Of a stretch of 64,000 bases of DNA, positions 34,640 through 47,104 are shown piece after piece (positions within the stretch are counted from its first letter, which is position 1; every line of letters starts with the position of its first letter). Position numbers and translations under genes: made by a program. The DNA comes from Ampelocalamus luodianensis (lineage: Eukaryota > Streptophyta > Magnoliopsida > Poales > Poaceae). Under the pieces are notes generated by a model. That model was not told the DNA's origin. It saw nothing but the letters and a program-made list of their open reading frames with translations, and ran no database searches. Location of the stretch: positions 76,456,428 through 76,520,427 of the forward strand of contig CM070618.1 of NCBI GenBank assembly GCA_036346255.1. The letters run 5' to 3'.

Positions 34640-35847
34640 TGCCTAATAAAGTGGACACCACTTCTTATTCTTTTTGTAGTCATCGGTCAGAGCCTTTGCC
34701 TTGTTCCGACTGGAATAATATTTCTTGCCCTTGGTAAATTTCTCGGAAATCGCAAGGACTTCTTTGTTGTCAGGCTTGCGATTTTTCTTACCCTTGAGAG
34801 GCTTTTTATACTTCTTTTCTGACTTATCTAGGCCAGGTTGAGTATCTTCTCTTTCCAATCAATGGCTTCATTCCATTCAATTGCCTCACTAGCGGCTGCA
34901 AACGATCAGCCATGTCGAAAAGCTCAACGGTCGTTCATGGAGGATTCATAGCAATGTCCTCCGTAAACCGTCGGTTCCTCAAACCTGCTTTAAAAGCCTG
35001 AATGGCAGAAGAATCCGCGACCTCAGGTATAGAATTACGAACCTGGCTAAATCTTTTGATATACTGCTTGAGAGTTTCATTTTATTTTTGCTGGATTCGA
35101 TGGAAATCGTCCTCCTTTCTAGGGCGATCGTACGCCCCCTGAAAGTTGGCAATCAATAGGTCACAGAGCTGCTCCTAAGTGTAAATCGATCCAACTGGTA
35201 GGTTAAAACCAGGACCGGGCAGAACCTTCAAGAACCGTGGGCAAGTAGTTTGCCATCACGTTGTCATCACCACCAGCAGCTCTGATGGCGGTGGTATAGA
35301 TTTAGAGAAACTCTAATGGGTTCTGTATTACATTGAACTTCTCTATGTTTGCTGATCGGAACTTGTCCGGTCAGCATATAGCTTGGATCCCTACTGAGAA
35401 GGCTCGACAACCTGTAATCGAGTCGTAACGCCTTCTCTGGAAAGGACCCGGATTATAGTCGGTTAGGGACTGATTTCTCAGTTTAACATATTGAGTTTCT
35501 GGTGCCCCAATCCGGTCGTGGATGTTAGTCTGTCGTCTTTGACTGGCCTGTTGGTTCAGATGATGCCGAAGATCACTCGAAACAAGCAATTACTCCTCAT
35601 TACGAGGGTAAGGAGTGACTTTATGAAAAAGTCATCTTCCCTCGTGACTCCCTTGTTGGAATCTTTGAGGAGGTCTTGGTATCAATCGGTCTCCAATCTG
35701 ACCATGCTGACTCCTGCTGAGGGGGAAACGTTGGGACGAAGTCAAGGTTTGACTTTGCGAGTTATGTTGTTCCCGGTACCTTTCTATACGTTGTATGGTT
35801 TGTTGGAGGATCTCCGATACTTGTCTTGCGAGTTGAACATATCCCGG
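34640..35847 (-). pseudogene. Element B gag, distal part
   Basis: This is degenerate gag. At 35371-35589 PGPFQRRRYDSITGCRAFSV parallels PSFLQRRCQEVITGCQAFSL of element A. Capsid-core words continue toward 34900 in broken frames. A lysine-rich stretch at 34643-34858 precedes the protease. The N-terminal portion lies beyond the solo LTR that interrupts the gene at 35848. Confidence 0.7.
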
Positions 35848-38069
35848 TGTAACACCCTGGCTATTGGAAAGCCAAGATGTCACCTAAAACTCTAGCATAC
35901 AACACAAGACATAATTAATTTGAATAAGACAAACATCTAATAGCAATACTAAGTCCACAAGATGTGGTGAAGGTATCCTTCCTTCACCATTTAACTTATT
36001 TTGTTTAATGTTCAACAATAATGAAGGCTCACAAATAACAAAGATTGAACTGTAACACGGAAAAGGTATCCTTCCTTCTCCATTTAGAGTTATTTATTAC
36101 AATTCGTCAATAAAGAAAGAATGGTAGAGACTAATTCATAAAGTTGAACTAGAATATGGTGAAACGTGTAATGAGTGCGTGTCTACTCCCTCCAAGTCAG
36201 CCAGCATCAAAGATCACCTAAAATAAACAACAAACAACAAGAATGAGTCCGGGACTCAGCAAGTACAGTAAATAATTAAATATACCACAAATACAAATGA
36301 ATACTCATCATTAAAGAAAGCGAAATATCTACAAAACGATTATAAATGGAATATTGGAATGTATGGATTTAATGAAAGGAATGGACTGCACACAATGCTT
36401 ATACCGGTATAGCTAATGACACACCCGTCGGTGTGCACTTAATCCCGTATTTAACCAAAATACGGGGATCCCAATCCCGTATGAAGAACATTTCATACGG
36501 GTGTCCAAACTGCCCACATTGGACTGGTGGGTCTTACGTGCCCATACTGGAATTGATGGGTCTTATATTCCACTCCCGTGGAAGGCACATGAAACAAGAT
36601 ACATGAACTGAATTATGAAGTATGAAAGACATCGCATATGTAGTCATGGATTGAAACACATAAGCAGGGAACACAAAAATTGCACATTCTTGTGGATAAT
36701 AGGAAATACACAATCAAGTCATCAAGCCTACATCATACACCCAAACATATGATCATCAGAGTACTTGCCTTCCGCGATGCGACGCGTTAGGAGTCAACGG
36801 CGGTGCTCCTAAACCTGAAGCCTCTCCGCCTACACAGTATACTTGAAATAAGAACAACATAAAACAGGGCGCTTTCAATAACGTTCTACAACGCCTTCCC
36901 GACGACCTACAATATCTAGCTTGTTCTAATCTAAAAACAGATTACATCAACAATGAACTAGTTCTGGACAGCAGCGCGAAAACACTCATAATTAATAACC
37001 TGGGACCCGAAACGAGGTGAGCCCAGATCCTACAAAAACTTAACGAATATATCTACAACATTCTAGTTGACGTGATAACCCAAATCGGTCAAATTAATTT
37101 GCTAACAGCTAAAAGAAATAGCAGAACATAATCTGTTTGAATAGCTAGAACAACAGAATTAAAACGACCATAACTTTTAGTATACAACTCCGAATTGGGC
37201 GTTATTTATCAATCTGAAAAGTTTATGAAATTATCTGCAATAACCTAGTTGAGGGGAAACCCTGATTCGGATCTTAACCATACTCAATTTGGTACGCAAG
37301 GTGACTGCTGGAAATTAATCGATGATCTGGACAGAGATACAAAAATGGCCGTAACTTTCAAACCACAACTCGGATGCTGGTGAACTTGGAGGCTATTGAA
37401 ACCTAACGAAATAACCCACAACTCTCTAGGAGATCACCAGGCCTAATTCGGCTTTTATCTAAACGAAACTCAACGTTCAACAGAGAACAACAATCTGCCT
37501 CAGAAAACAGCACTATCGATAAAACCAAAATCCACCTCTACCACAAACGAATCTGAACTCAGAAGGCGGGATGCGAGATTATACCCTAGGAGACGTGTGA
37601 GACTCCGATCCTTGCACGAACACCAAAGGTCGACGGCCTCCGGGCTCTCCCTTGACTTGGCCGGCTGCACCAAGGGAGGAGAGGATGCTGCCACTAATGG
37701 AGGGAGGGGGAACCGACTGCCACCAATGGAGGGAGGAGGGCACCTTGGAGACAGCAGGGAGGTGCGGCCAAGGGGGGAAGGGGAAGGAGAAGTGGCGGAC
37801 AAGGGGGAAGGGAGGGGGGAGGAGGTGGCCGGTTAGGGTTAGGGGGGTGTGCGGGCGCATGGGCTTTAGGCCCATGGTGCCTCCCCCCTCTAGAGAAGAA
37901 CCAGCCAGCCCACCTGGGCCACGGCCCAGGCCCAGGCTGTTGTGCAAAACCTGAAACCCCCCCTCTCTTTACAAGATCAGACGAGAAACATTCCCCCGAA
38001 TAAATTTAATCGCTACCGATTAAATTATTTTACTCCGAAAGTTGATCCTCACATTTTCGGGATATTACA
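35848..38069 (-). mobile_element. Chromovirus-type solo LTR (2222 bp) inside B gag
   Basis: It runs from TGTAACACCCTGG to GATATTACA, flanked by perfect 5-bp duplications CCCGG (35843-35847 and 38070-38074). The leftward reading starts TGTAATATCCCG and includes GTACTTGCTGAGTCC near 36250, equivalent to the tract before the distal part of the E LTRs, which sets the orientation. There is no internal coding region. The GC-rich 37570-37950 stretch gives accidental ORFs. Confidence 0.9.
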
Positions 38070-38074
38070 CCCGG

Positions 38075-38682
38075 GGTTTCGTCAAGAGTAGGGTCAGGAT
38101 TATTTTAAATAACCTAAACTTGTTGCAAGTTTTGAATTGTTACTGAAGGTCTTGAAGGTTTTTCGCTGGCAGAAGGTGTCCAATGACTTGAACTGCCTTC
38201 CGACCTTCCGTCTTGCCCTGTCCAACCCATCATGCGTTGTGGGGTAGAAACAGGCGAATTAACTGATCGATGTCCATCGGTTTGATTACCTCCTCCATTT
38301 GGTTCTTGAGTGATCGCACCATTTCTACCAGTAGGTGGTGGCGGGTTAAGCTGTGTAAGATCGTGCATGGCATCTTGATCGGTATCTCCGATTGTGTTAA
38401 CCTCGTGCCTCTAATTGCGGTCTTCCGACGAGCTCCCGCCGTAGCTAAGAGAGAGCCTTCTAGCGCTTCGGCAAGGAGCCTCCAAGCTGGGGAGCGGACA
38501 GAGATTACCACCCCTGGTTGGCTTTGTGGTGGACTCAGCTTGATCCGACGGATTGCCAATCGTACGCTAAGTTTTATCATTCCTACTTTGCCTTCGACCA
38601 GTGGTAACTTCATCGACACCGTTACCAGATGTCGGTTGGCCCCGGAATAGCTAGGAGCTGTTGGCGAATACTGGTTGCCCAT
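38075..38682 (-). pseudogene. Element B gag, N-terminal part
   Basis: An ATG at 38682 opens a 150-codon frame without recognised domain, basic and polar, followed by a shifted frame down to the solo LTR. Position next to the 5' LTR and the parallel with element A support its identity as the gag start. Only about a dozen bases separate the ATG from LTR sequence, whereas element A has 130 bp with a primer-binding site. Confidence 0.65.
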
Positions 38683-38683
38683 G

Positions 38684-39239
38684 ACAGTGTACTAGCCCTA
38701 AGTACATAGAGTGTATTGACTATACTAATGCTTTAGATGTTCTTCAATGGTCTATTCCTTCTGGATCCGATCGATCTCCCTTCTGTTGTTTGTATTCACC
38801 TTTAAATAACTGACTAAGTGGTGGCAGTTGCTCCTTGAAGAGACATCTTTTGAAGTGTCATGTCTGGTCAGAGAAACGCTGGCAGTTGGCAAAAGACCAA
38901 CTGACTAGCAGTTGATGTCAATGGGAGATAATAACCATATGGTGGTTATTGTCAGTGACTTTTGGCTGTAAACGTTGTGTGGATTGGAGCATATAAGGCA
39001 CATGTTCTATTCATCACACGAAAGGAATATACTTGGAGCAGATCCAAGTATCAGTTTATTACTTCTACGAACAGTTATCTGGTCGGGGATAAGGTACAGG
39101 ACATCGTCCGACTAAGGTACCTATAATGTAATTTCTGGAATCCTTACGACCGCGGGGTCGTTATCCTTAGGGGTTACGACCACGAGGATCATGTGGTTTT
39201 TAATTAAATAAAGTAATATTTAGATATTAATCCTCGTCA
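38684..39239 (-). repeat. Element B 5' LTR, truncated at its inner end
   Basis: From GCCCTAAGTACATAGAGTG (38695) to TCCTCGTCA (39239) it matches the 3' LTR at 12483-13028. About 135 bp present at the inner end of the 3' LTR are absent here, together with the primer-binding site. Confidence 0.85.
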
Positions 39240-39410
39240 CCACAACGTTGAGTTGACCAACGTCGAACAAAAGGAGCGACCGACACAAGAGAAGAGGACG
39301 TCGAGTATGCATAACATCATACATGTGTATGTGCATGTATGCATCCGTACAAATAGAAGCACGGACGTACAGAGGTAGAGCAGTAAAAAACTTTGAGTAG
39401 AGATCATACA
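39240..39410. other. Short spacer between element B and solo LTR
   Basis: This 171-bp flank starts with CCACA (probable B target duplication) and ends with ATACA (target duplication of the next solo LTR). I see no gene. Confidence 0.5.
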
Positions 39411-42400
39411 TGTCGAACCCGGGAGCGAATGATCCCGAATTCTCTGTGTTTATACACTAGTCCAGGATTTCTAGTGTACACAGTTAAACAAAAGTGATAG
39501 CAAAATCATATCACGCACTTTATTAATAATGATTTCTGAGTTTATTACAAAAAGGGCCCGAGGCCAAATAGAAAAGAAATAACACAGCGGAAATAAAATA
39601 GTGGTAGACCACACGACTTGCCACAGGCAATCGTCTGGGGGCGTAGCCTATTCGTCAAGGTCCTCACCGTCATGATATAGGTCTTCTCCTGAATAAAGAT
39701 TATTCAGCAAGAGTAAGCACAACTTCCGTGCTTGCAAGTTACACCCAATATTGAAAGTTTATGCATGCATAAGGTAAACAAAGGATAATGGCAGGGTTAT
39801 TTTGCATAAACAGCATTTTCAGGTTAAATACCAATAATAATTTCTAAGGCCAGTTTGTATATTATAACTAAAATCAGTGTTTAAAATGACAATTAATAGT
39901 GGATAACCTCCATTGATTGAATGGTGAAGGATACCGTCCTATCACTTGGCTAACCGCCCAATTTCTACCATAGAATTATCCATCCTAAAACCATCTGTTG
40001 AAATCATTTTATAAACCAAAAATAAGTCTAACTTAGAGTGGCTTTGCTAGCATGTCCATGACCGCAGACGCGGCTATTCGAATAGTTTCTACTCTGCAGA
40101 GTTTGCACAGCTTTATCCACAAGAGATAATTTGCTTTTAATGTCGGCCAAAACACGCTTCCGAAGGCGTGTGACTAAGCAATTATCATGAGGCCATTACA
40201 ATGCAGTGTCTTAATGTATTTATGCCCGCTAAGGTTTCGCTACCATCGGACTAACCATCCTGCGGGAGCCCCCTCTTGCGCCAGGTGGAACTAATGTCTA
40301 ACCAACGCCCACACATACAACATGGCACAAATAACACTAAGACGCCACAAATTATTTAGCCAAATCTGTCCCATTCCAGACATGTAGTGGTACGGTAAGG
40401 CGTAGCAAAATACGCTCAAAGACCGGTCCTTAACTGACTTGGGCGTCTTTCCATTAAAACCCTGGGCCTTAATCCTAACCAGATTAGGCCCGTGCATGAA
40501 TCTGCACCCACCATCCATCCATCCCGCCCAAGTCCAACCCATTTTATTTTATTTGGAGTGAAAACCTCTTTATAAACCTTTTGTGGTAAAACAATACCAC
40601 AGAATCAAATTTCAAATCAAATTGTAAATGATTTGGCTAAACCTTTACAAATATGATCTAAGCATAGCTAAGCATATGACAAAATTTACCTAAGGGTGTC
40701 AAGGCATTCATATTTAATAATCAAATTGGCCATACCATGGAAGTTGGGATAACTATATACCAGAACAAGACATTCAAACATTTATATAAACATATGCATG
40801 CAATAGTAATTTAAAAACAGGAATTAAATAATTTAAAATACTGGGAACAATATGATCAATAGTGTAACTTGCCTTCGTTGAAGTCTTGAAACTCTCAATC
40901 GTTAGAAGGATCTAACTCTCCGGAGTCGTCGAGGTCTATACGCGAAAATACGACAAATTAACTTCAAATTCAAATAAATTCAAAAACTCAGCTCAAAATA
41001 ACTCCAAATTAAAATATTTTGGTTTAGATAGCTAGATCATGATTTTAGACAAATTTTACAACTTGAACCACCCAATTTGGAGTTCAGATGCAAAAGATAT
41101 GAATTTTTCAAGTTTAAACCTAAATCTGAAATTTAATTGAATTTGCCGAATTATTTTTCTACTGGAAAATATAATTATTGCGCAATGCTGACGCCAGCGA
41201 TGAATTTCCGGGAATTAAAGGAATTAAATTTATTTCCTGACGAGTGGGGCCCACGTGTCATAGACACGGTCCATGTGAACCAAGCCTGCGGCTTTTGGCT
41301 CGGAAGGATGGGGTGGACGCGGCTGTGCGTGGCGCCACGCAGGCAGATCTGGCGATATGGCGCCCATGTGGCGGTGAGCTGGCGCGTACGTGGCAAGGCC
41401 ACGTAGGACCGAGCCTGGCGGGGCTCCGGTGAGGGACCTCGTCGGCGTTTTACGCTGCGGCGAGACCAATGGTTGTGCGCAAAATGTAGAGGAGAGCAGT
41501 GCGGACTCGTGGGTTACCAAAACGGCAGCGGAGCGGGACAGGAAGGTCGTCGGCGATGGAGTCCTGCGGCGGCGGCGTGCGGTCGTCGACAAAGAAGGGG
41601 ATCCCGAGGTTCTCCGGCGAAGTGGGTGGCGGCAGCAGCTTCGCAAGAACGGGGCGATGACGATGGTGCCGACGACAAGGACGGAGGAGTGCTGGTGGCG
41701 CCGGAAACGGAGAAGACACGAAGGGTTTCACCGGCGGGGAACTTCGAAATTAGGGCGCTACGGCGACGGAGGGGCTACGGGGGTGGCGGCTATGAACTGT
41801 GGAGGTCAAGGCGATTCCGGCGGTCCTATTTATAGGGCGCGGGTGTGGCCGGAGCTTCGTAGGGCGTAAGAAGGTCCGTGCGGCGCGGCGGAGCAAAATC
41901 GGGGATTCGCGGCGAGAGAAAGGAAAGAAAGGGCCGTGATGGACGCGGCGATGATCAGGTGTTTAAATGCGAGGGTATTCGCAGGGTTTAGATCGGGATC
42001 CTACCGAGAATGGAAGGTTTTCGAATCCTTTCCATGGCGGACGGTGCGGCGAGAAAGGAAAACGAAGGAGGAAGAAAGGAAAGGAAAACGACGACGGAGG
42101 CACGTCCGATTTTGATCAGACGGTCGAAAATAAATTGGCGAAACGGTAAGTCAAAGTTGGGTGCAACCGTTGGATTTTAATCCAACGGTCACGATAGATC
42201 GAGGGGAGGTGCGAGTGGGTGGTTTAAGTGACTGATGCACGAGGGCCGTTGGATTTAGATCTGACGGTGCAAGATCATCGGGGTGTTCGGTCGTCTGAAT
42301 GTCGCGTTGGATGTTGGCCGTTGGATTTTGATCCAACGGCTCACAACGGTCGATGCGGCGCGCGTGTGGAAGAGAGGAGGGACTAACAGGTGGGTCCCGC

Positions 42401-42773
42401 TGTCAGTGAGAGGAGGTGGAGCGGGCCGAGTGGGCTGCGCGCGCGGGGGAAAGAGGCTGGGCCGAGTGGGTTTCGGCCCATTGGCTGTTTAGGATTTTCT
42501 TTTGATTTTTGATTTTAAATAATTACTGATAATTCAATTAGGTTTTAGAATATAGCAAATTAAGTCCAAAAAATTTAAAAAAAATTCACAAAAATTCTCT
42601 GGAACATTTAGGACTTAAATAAAATATTTTCCACTATTTTGTGGTAATAGATTTTGCAATTAAATTTTGTTTAGCTTCAAATTGATTAATTAAAAGCTTT
42701 TGAAAATTTAGAAAAATCCACAAAAATAATTAAACTTTATTTTCAACTAAAATTTGAAATTTGGGCTGTTACA
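39411..42773 (-). mobile_element. Chromovirus-type solo LTR (3363 bp)
   Basis: Read leftward it runs from TGTAACAGCCC (42773) to GGGTTCGACA (39411). Perfect 5-bp duplications ATACA flank it (39406-39410 and 42774-42778). Its length and layout match the E LTRs: a GC-rich middle (41240-42480), then a GGCAAGT tract (40870 region) and a TCTGCAGAGT tract (about 40095). No gag or pol is present. Confidence 0.92.
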
Positions 42774-42778
42774 ATACA

Positions 42779-43880
42779 ACTATAGGAAATATGCTTGGGG
42801 TCACCGAAAAGAGCGTGACACATGCCTCAGCTAGGATCGGCGACGGTTGCATGTGTATACATGTTAATGTTTCAATGGTTAGCATTAAACAATAATTGAA
42901 GAGAAGTAGAAGATAACTATGCAGTAAAGTATTGCATTGGAAGAGGGTAATAGCTGAGAGAGATCGATCAAGATTTGGGTTTACTGTTGAAGGTTGAAGC
43001 AGAAAAACTGTGATGACGAGAATACACGGACCACTCTACTGGTTTATATACAAAAGTGCAGACTCGTAAATATCCTATAAAATACGTAAATATATTTTTA
43101 AATATTTAAACAAACTTCGAAACTAACCACGTAAATACGCAAACCACTCTATTGGTTTATATGCAAAAGTGCGGACTCGTAAAGGAACACCAATCCCGTA
43201 GGCCCGTGTTCGGAATGCGTGGATTCTTCATAGTGGTGCGAGAATTGGACTGTTGCATTTGAAATTCCCACGTTTCGAACGATCCCTAGGGTTAATAGGT
43301 GAAACTTGAAATGTAAAGTTCTAGTAGATCTCTAACTACGTGGTCCTCAGCTGATACGGCCACCCCTTCTCTTCTGATAGCGAGTCTGTCGCCGCTGATG
43401 TGTCATATGCGAGGCTAGAAATGAAATGATAGAATAGTGTTACGTATGCTGGGTCGCACTAGAAGAATCATGATTAGTTGGGCCGGCCCAATATGTGGAA
43501 TGTGAAGCTCATGCCCGGCTAGACCTACAATATACGAGGCCCAATATGTTGGTTGGTACAGCACAAAGTTGGACCCACCAGTAAAATACGGGCCGGGCTT
43601 TTAATTGTCTGGGTGAGAGGTCGGCGATTTCCATTTCCTTTAGAGAGGGGGAGGTCGCTGAGCTAGTACTGGGCATCGGGCGATGCATAGATAGCATAGC
43701 ATAGGTGTGTTGTTGGCGTGTTGCACAGTCGCATCAATTGCACTGATCTAGAAGGTAGAACTAGCTTGTGGCTGTAAAATGCTAGCTTGCTGCTGGATTA
43801 CGAGAAAAAGGTTGGCCGAGTTAAATGTTGCCATATGGAGTATATATACATTACCATATGAAGCAGGTTTTGAGCATTTT
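42779..43880. other. Non-coding region with a 110-bp-spaced direct repeat
   Basis: I see no gene. A direct repeat starts at about 43034 and 43144, with CCACTCTAnTGGTTTATATnC and AAAAGTGCnGACTCGTAAA in each copy, only a few differences. It may be a small tandem duplication. Confidence 0.55.
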
Positions 43881-43889
43881 CCGAACCAG

Positions 43890-44400
43890 AACTTTTTTTT
43901 TTACGTAAAAGATAGAGAAATCTCTGCCTTATGCCTATTATATTAAAAATGGTTGTCAGGCAATACAAAGTACGTGAGACAGAAAAAGAGAGAAAGATAG
44001 GAAAGAAAAAAAAATTAAGATTAAGAAATAAAAACTGTACAAACAGGGATTTAGAAGTAACGGAACTACAATAATAGGTTTCTCCACTGTCGAAGTGAAG
44101 CACGAAGCTCGGTTTTGGCTATGTAAGCTCATAATGTAATGTAGTCCTTGATCTGGTGTTACATTGATGTTTCCCTTATTTCATTATTTTGGAATATCCA
44201 CTTATTTCTCGTGAGCCATAAAGTATGAGCGCAGGCTGCAAAGCATATATGTCAAACTTGACGATAGTTCATTGATTGTGTTAATACCCTTTCTACAAAT
44301 TCGAATATGTTCTTAGAGAAAGTAGCTGCTACTGATAATCCTGGTTTTTTTCAAAGATGATCCGTAGCTTTACATCGTAGTATGTTATGGTCAATGGTCT
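43890..44400 (-). pseudogene. LINE-type zinc-binding tail remnant
   Basis: The leftward translation in one frame gives ETIDHNILRCKATDHL, FVERVL and then AHTLWLTRNKWIFQNN. This resembles the C-terminal zinc-binding region (ETxxH ... C ... WLTRNK) of plant LINE reverse transcriptases. Stops interrupt it. Sequence below 44090 could be its 3' part. This is a small, old fragment. Confidence 0.4.
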
Positions 44401-47020
44401 CCAATGCCGGGTTCTGGTTCCTAGACGTGAGTTGTATATCCAGGCCCAAATACAAACTTCTGGTGAGAATTTCAATTATTCTTCAAGGGAAAAAAAAGGA
44501 AAGATTTTTCTTTGCCCGCCCACGCCCCACCCGCCGCGACGTACGTGTCTCCTGTCCTGCACCGGCGCGCTGTCCATCTCTCCACCCGATTCTGGTAAGT
44601 GGCTGCAGTCTCCTCCCCTCCCCTCCCTTCCTCGGTTGTTCGGCACGTCCGCTCGTTAAATCCCACGCTGCGCTCACACTTCCTCCCCTTCTCCTTCGCC
44701 GAATTCCACAACCGTCTCCCACCTACGCTGAGGTTACACTGTTTCGCTTCTACTGTCTCCGCGCGCGCAAAGCCGCAATAGTCAAGAGCAACGACCGATT
44801 CAAGTCTCGGCGACGACTCCTCCACGCGGCGCCAGTGCTACCCCCACCCCCTGGCGTATGTTCTCGCCTTGCTTTTTTGGTCACTGAGTCTGAAACTCGT
44901 CGAAGCGCGCAGAGGAGAAGAGCGGCTGAGAGGTGGCTTCGACGGCTCCCATGGACCTCGTCCGCCGGGAGACGGCGGACAGGAGCGCCGTCCCGGAGCT
45001 CGTCGCGCTCGACATCAGGGGCGAGGCGGAGTCGCCCGAGGCCAACGCGGAGCTTGTAAGAATCGTTGCTCGACAAGAATTTGATTTGTTCGCTTCGTTA
45101 TCTTGATCTTTCTAACCTTCTTGCTACAATCGGTTCTCGCTTCGGGCTGAGAAGATGACGGAGTCCTCTTTCCCTGGGAAGAGTCTCGAGCGGGAGAGGA
45201 GCGGAGACGCCAATGCTTCTTCCACCGGTTTGTTCGTCACTCTGCTCCATTTAGTCTGGACCATAAAACAAAGTTCATCCCAATTCCTTCCTGGTTCAAG
45301 TTTGGTGGAGTATTAGATTCTTTAGCCGATTTAGAAATCCCCTTCGTAACAAATAGCTTTGTTTTTTCTTATAAATTCGCGAATTGCGTCACCGGATGTA
45401 AGTGAGGAGTGATACTCTTAGCCCAGGTAGGATCCAATTGCTTTTCCCTTCACCCTGTGTTTTCACGTCTTGATCAGATTGAAGCAGCGCTTTCGCTTTT
45501 TCCTTTGATGTGTAGTGCAGGCTTGCACCACGGACGAAGAGAAAAAACACACCACTACAATAAAAAATTCCAAGATCAATTATTTTCTTTTACATCTACT
45601 TCCTTGTCCTCCCGTACAACCCGAACAGCAAAACCTCTTGACTCTTGCGCAGCTTTAATCAGGTGCAAGTTTTTTTATTCTTTTCCTCAGGAGGCTTGCG
45701 GTTCAAGTATAAAGCGAAGCAACGTCGCTGTCCTCCTTCGCTTTTGATGCGGCGTCCGCGAAGGTCGACGACTCGGCTTCCCTGCTGATTCTCACCTTCG
45801 AACGCGGATGATGATATGGTTTCAGACGCGAACTTCTGCCGTGAGCGTCGCAACCTTGCTCTGATTCTAATGTTAGATTTTCTATAAATTCTAGGTTGAT
45901 TTTGTGAAGGTTTTTGGTCTATAAATTCTAGGTTGATTTTGTGAAGGTTTTTGGTGTATTATGAGGCTAGAGGGTAGAGATCTATTTATAGACCCTATTT
46001 TCGGGTGTTATAAATTGACATATATATTTCTGGTACATCGTAAGACTTCTGAACTATGTCAGCAATCACGATCTGTCAGACCAGTTTTATAAGTCTAAAA
46101 TATATTAGTCCCTAGCACACATATGTGAGTCATGCGTCATGATCAGATTGTTTACGAGATCAATTCTAATCTGATCATGTGGGTCAACAGCCTGCAGAAC
46201 CGATCCTGTAAAATAAACCGAATTATTCTGCCATGTGTTGTATCCGAATTAATCATATGCATGCATATTAAATTCCAGTAGACTCGATCTCAACAAACAT
46301 GTCTACCTATTCAGCACAGGCGTCATCAGCCCCTCGAGTGTTAATTTCTCGATTTAAATTTATCATCAAATTATTCTCTGTCATATACATCAAATATGAA
46401 TAATTCCATATTAAGTTACAACAGACAATATATTGAAAATCAAATAAAAATCCAACAAGACGATGACCAGGCCAAGGGTATCAAACTCTGAATCTGTCCT
46501 CGATTTCTTTGGGCAGAAGGGTTGTGTGGGCCAAACTCTTGTTTGTGGTCTCCAACTTGGGAATTTCATAGACAACTAAAGGTTGGATTATTTTTTTTTT
46601 TTGAGAAATGCCTAGGAGAAACTAGCCATTTTTTTCTCTTAAGAAGTTTTTTTTTGTTCCGGCATTTTCCCTTCGGAACCGACCGGGCACTAGTGCCGAG
46701 TCCCGATCTCGAACTCTGGTGGGCTGGGCAGCCCCTGCTTTTCTGAAACAATGATTTAGCAGAGTCCCCCACAATAAGGGAAACCCAAAGAATGACAACG
46801 CGTCCATACTGACACATAATTAGTCAGTGCTAGATATATGCATTAAGATAAGAGATGTAGTTCTTTATACAGTGATCTGTGCAAAGTGCATTGCATTACC
46901 TTAACATATCTCGTTTTATAATTTTATCCACAGGTCCAGCGTGGGTACGTTGATACTGCTCAACTTCACACACACTATCGGGAAGATGACCTCCGGTCAA
47001 GCTGATGGTAAGTGACGCCA
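44382..47020 (+). pseudogene. Candidate exons of an unrecognised gene
   Basis: I do not recognise this gene. GC-rich sequence from 44500 leads to an ATG at 44951 and the frame MDLVRRETADRSAVPELVAL, then DIRGEAESPEANAEL up to a good donor (GTAAGA) at 45056. A possible next exon at 45152-45226 reads KMTESSFPGKSLERERSGDA. A third candidate at 46935-47008 is bounded by TTATCCACAG and a GGTAAGT donor. Part of this neighbourhood is duplicated at 50247 and 61960, which suggests gene debris rather than a working gene. Frames between the exons were not proven consistent. Confidence 0.3.
46588..46760 (-). repeat. Retroposon-like, poly-A-tailed fragment
   Basis: Leftward the sequence has a B-box-like AGTTCGAGATC and ends in an A-rich run (T run at 46589-46602 on the given strand), preceded by another A-run at 46649-46656. 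This is suggestive of a tRNA-derived SINE, but no A box or target duplication was found. Confidence 0.25.
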
Positions 47021-47104
47021 TATCACCGTGCTTTGTGTCACTTTGGTTTCTAATGCTCGTACAGAAGAAAGGAGCTGCTGGATTGTGTACTAGCAGTCAT
47101 CTAT

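Larger units (their letters stand above)
12348..39239 (-). mobile_element. Ty3/gypsy LTR retrotransposon B (Tat lineage), with nested insertions
   Basis: This is a leftward-transcribed Tat-lineage element. Its 5' LTR is at the right (38684-39239, truncated), followed leftward by gag, protease, RT, RNase H, second RNase H and integrase. Then come an accessory gene on the opposite strand, a polypurine tract and the 3' LTR at 12348-13028. Flanks GCACA and CCACA are a near-match target duplication. The span of about 26.9 kb is inflated by a solo LTR (13274-15757), a complete chromovirus (16386-28015) and another solo LTR (35848-38069). Without them B would be about 10.5 kb, a reasonable Tat length. 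Stops, frameshifts, a lost primer-binding site and a changed RT catalytic residue make it defective. Confidence 0.88.

Noticed and set aside
37500..37954. ORFs on both strands in GC-rich DNA
   Set aside because: Inside the 2.2-kb solo LTR; no recognisable protein text and stops in related LTRs.
41230..42492. Arginine- and alanine-rich ORFs
   Set aside because: Inside the 3.36-kb solo LTR with perfect target duplications; low-complexity leader-type sequence.
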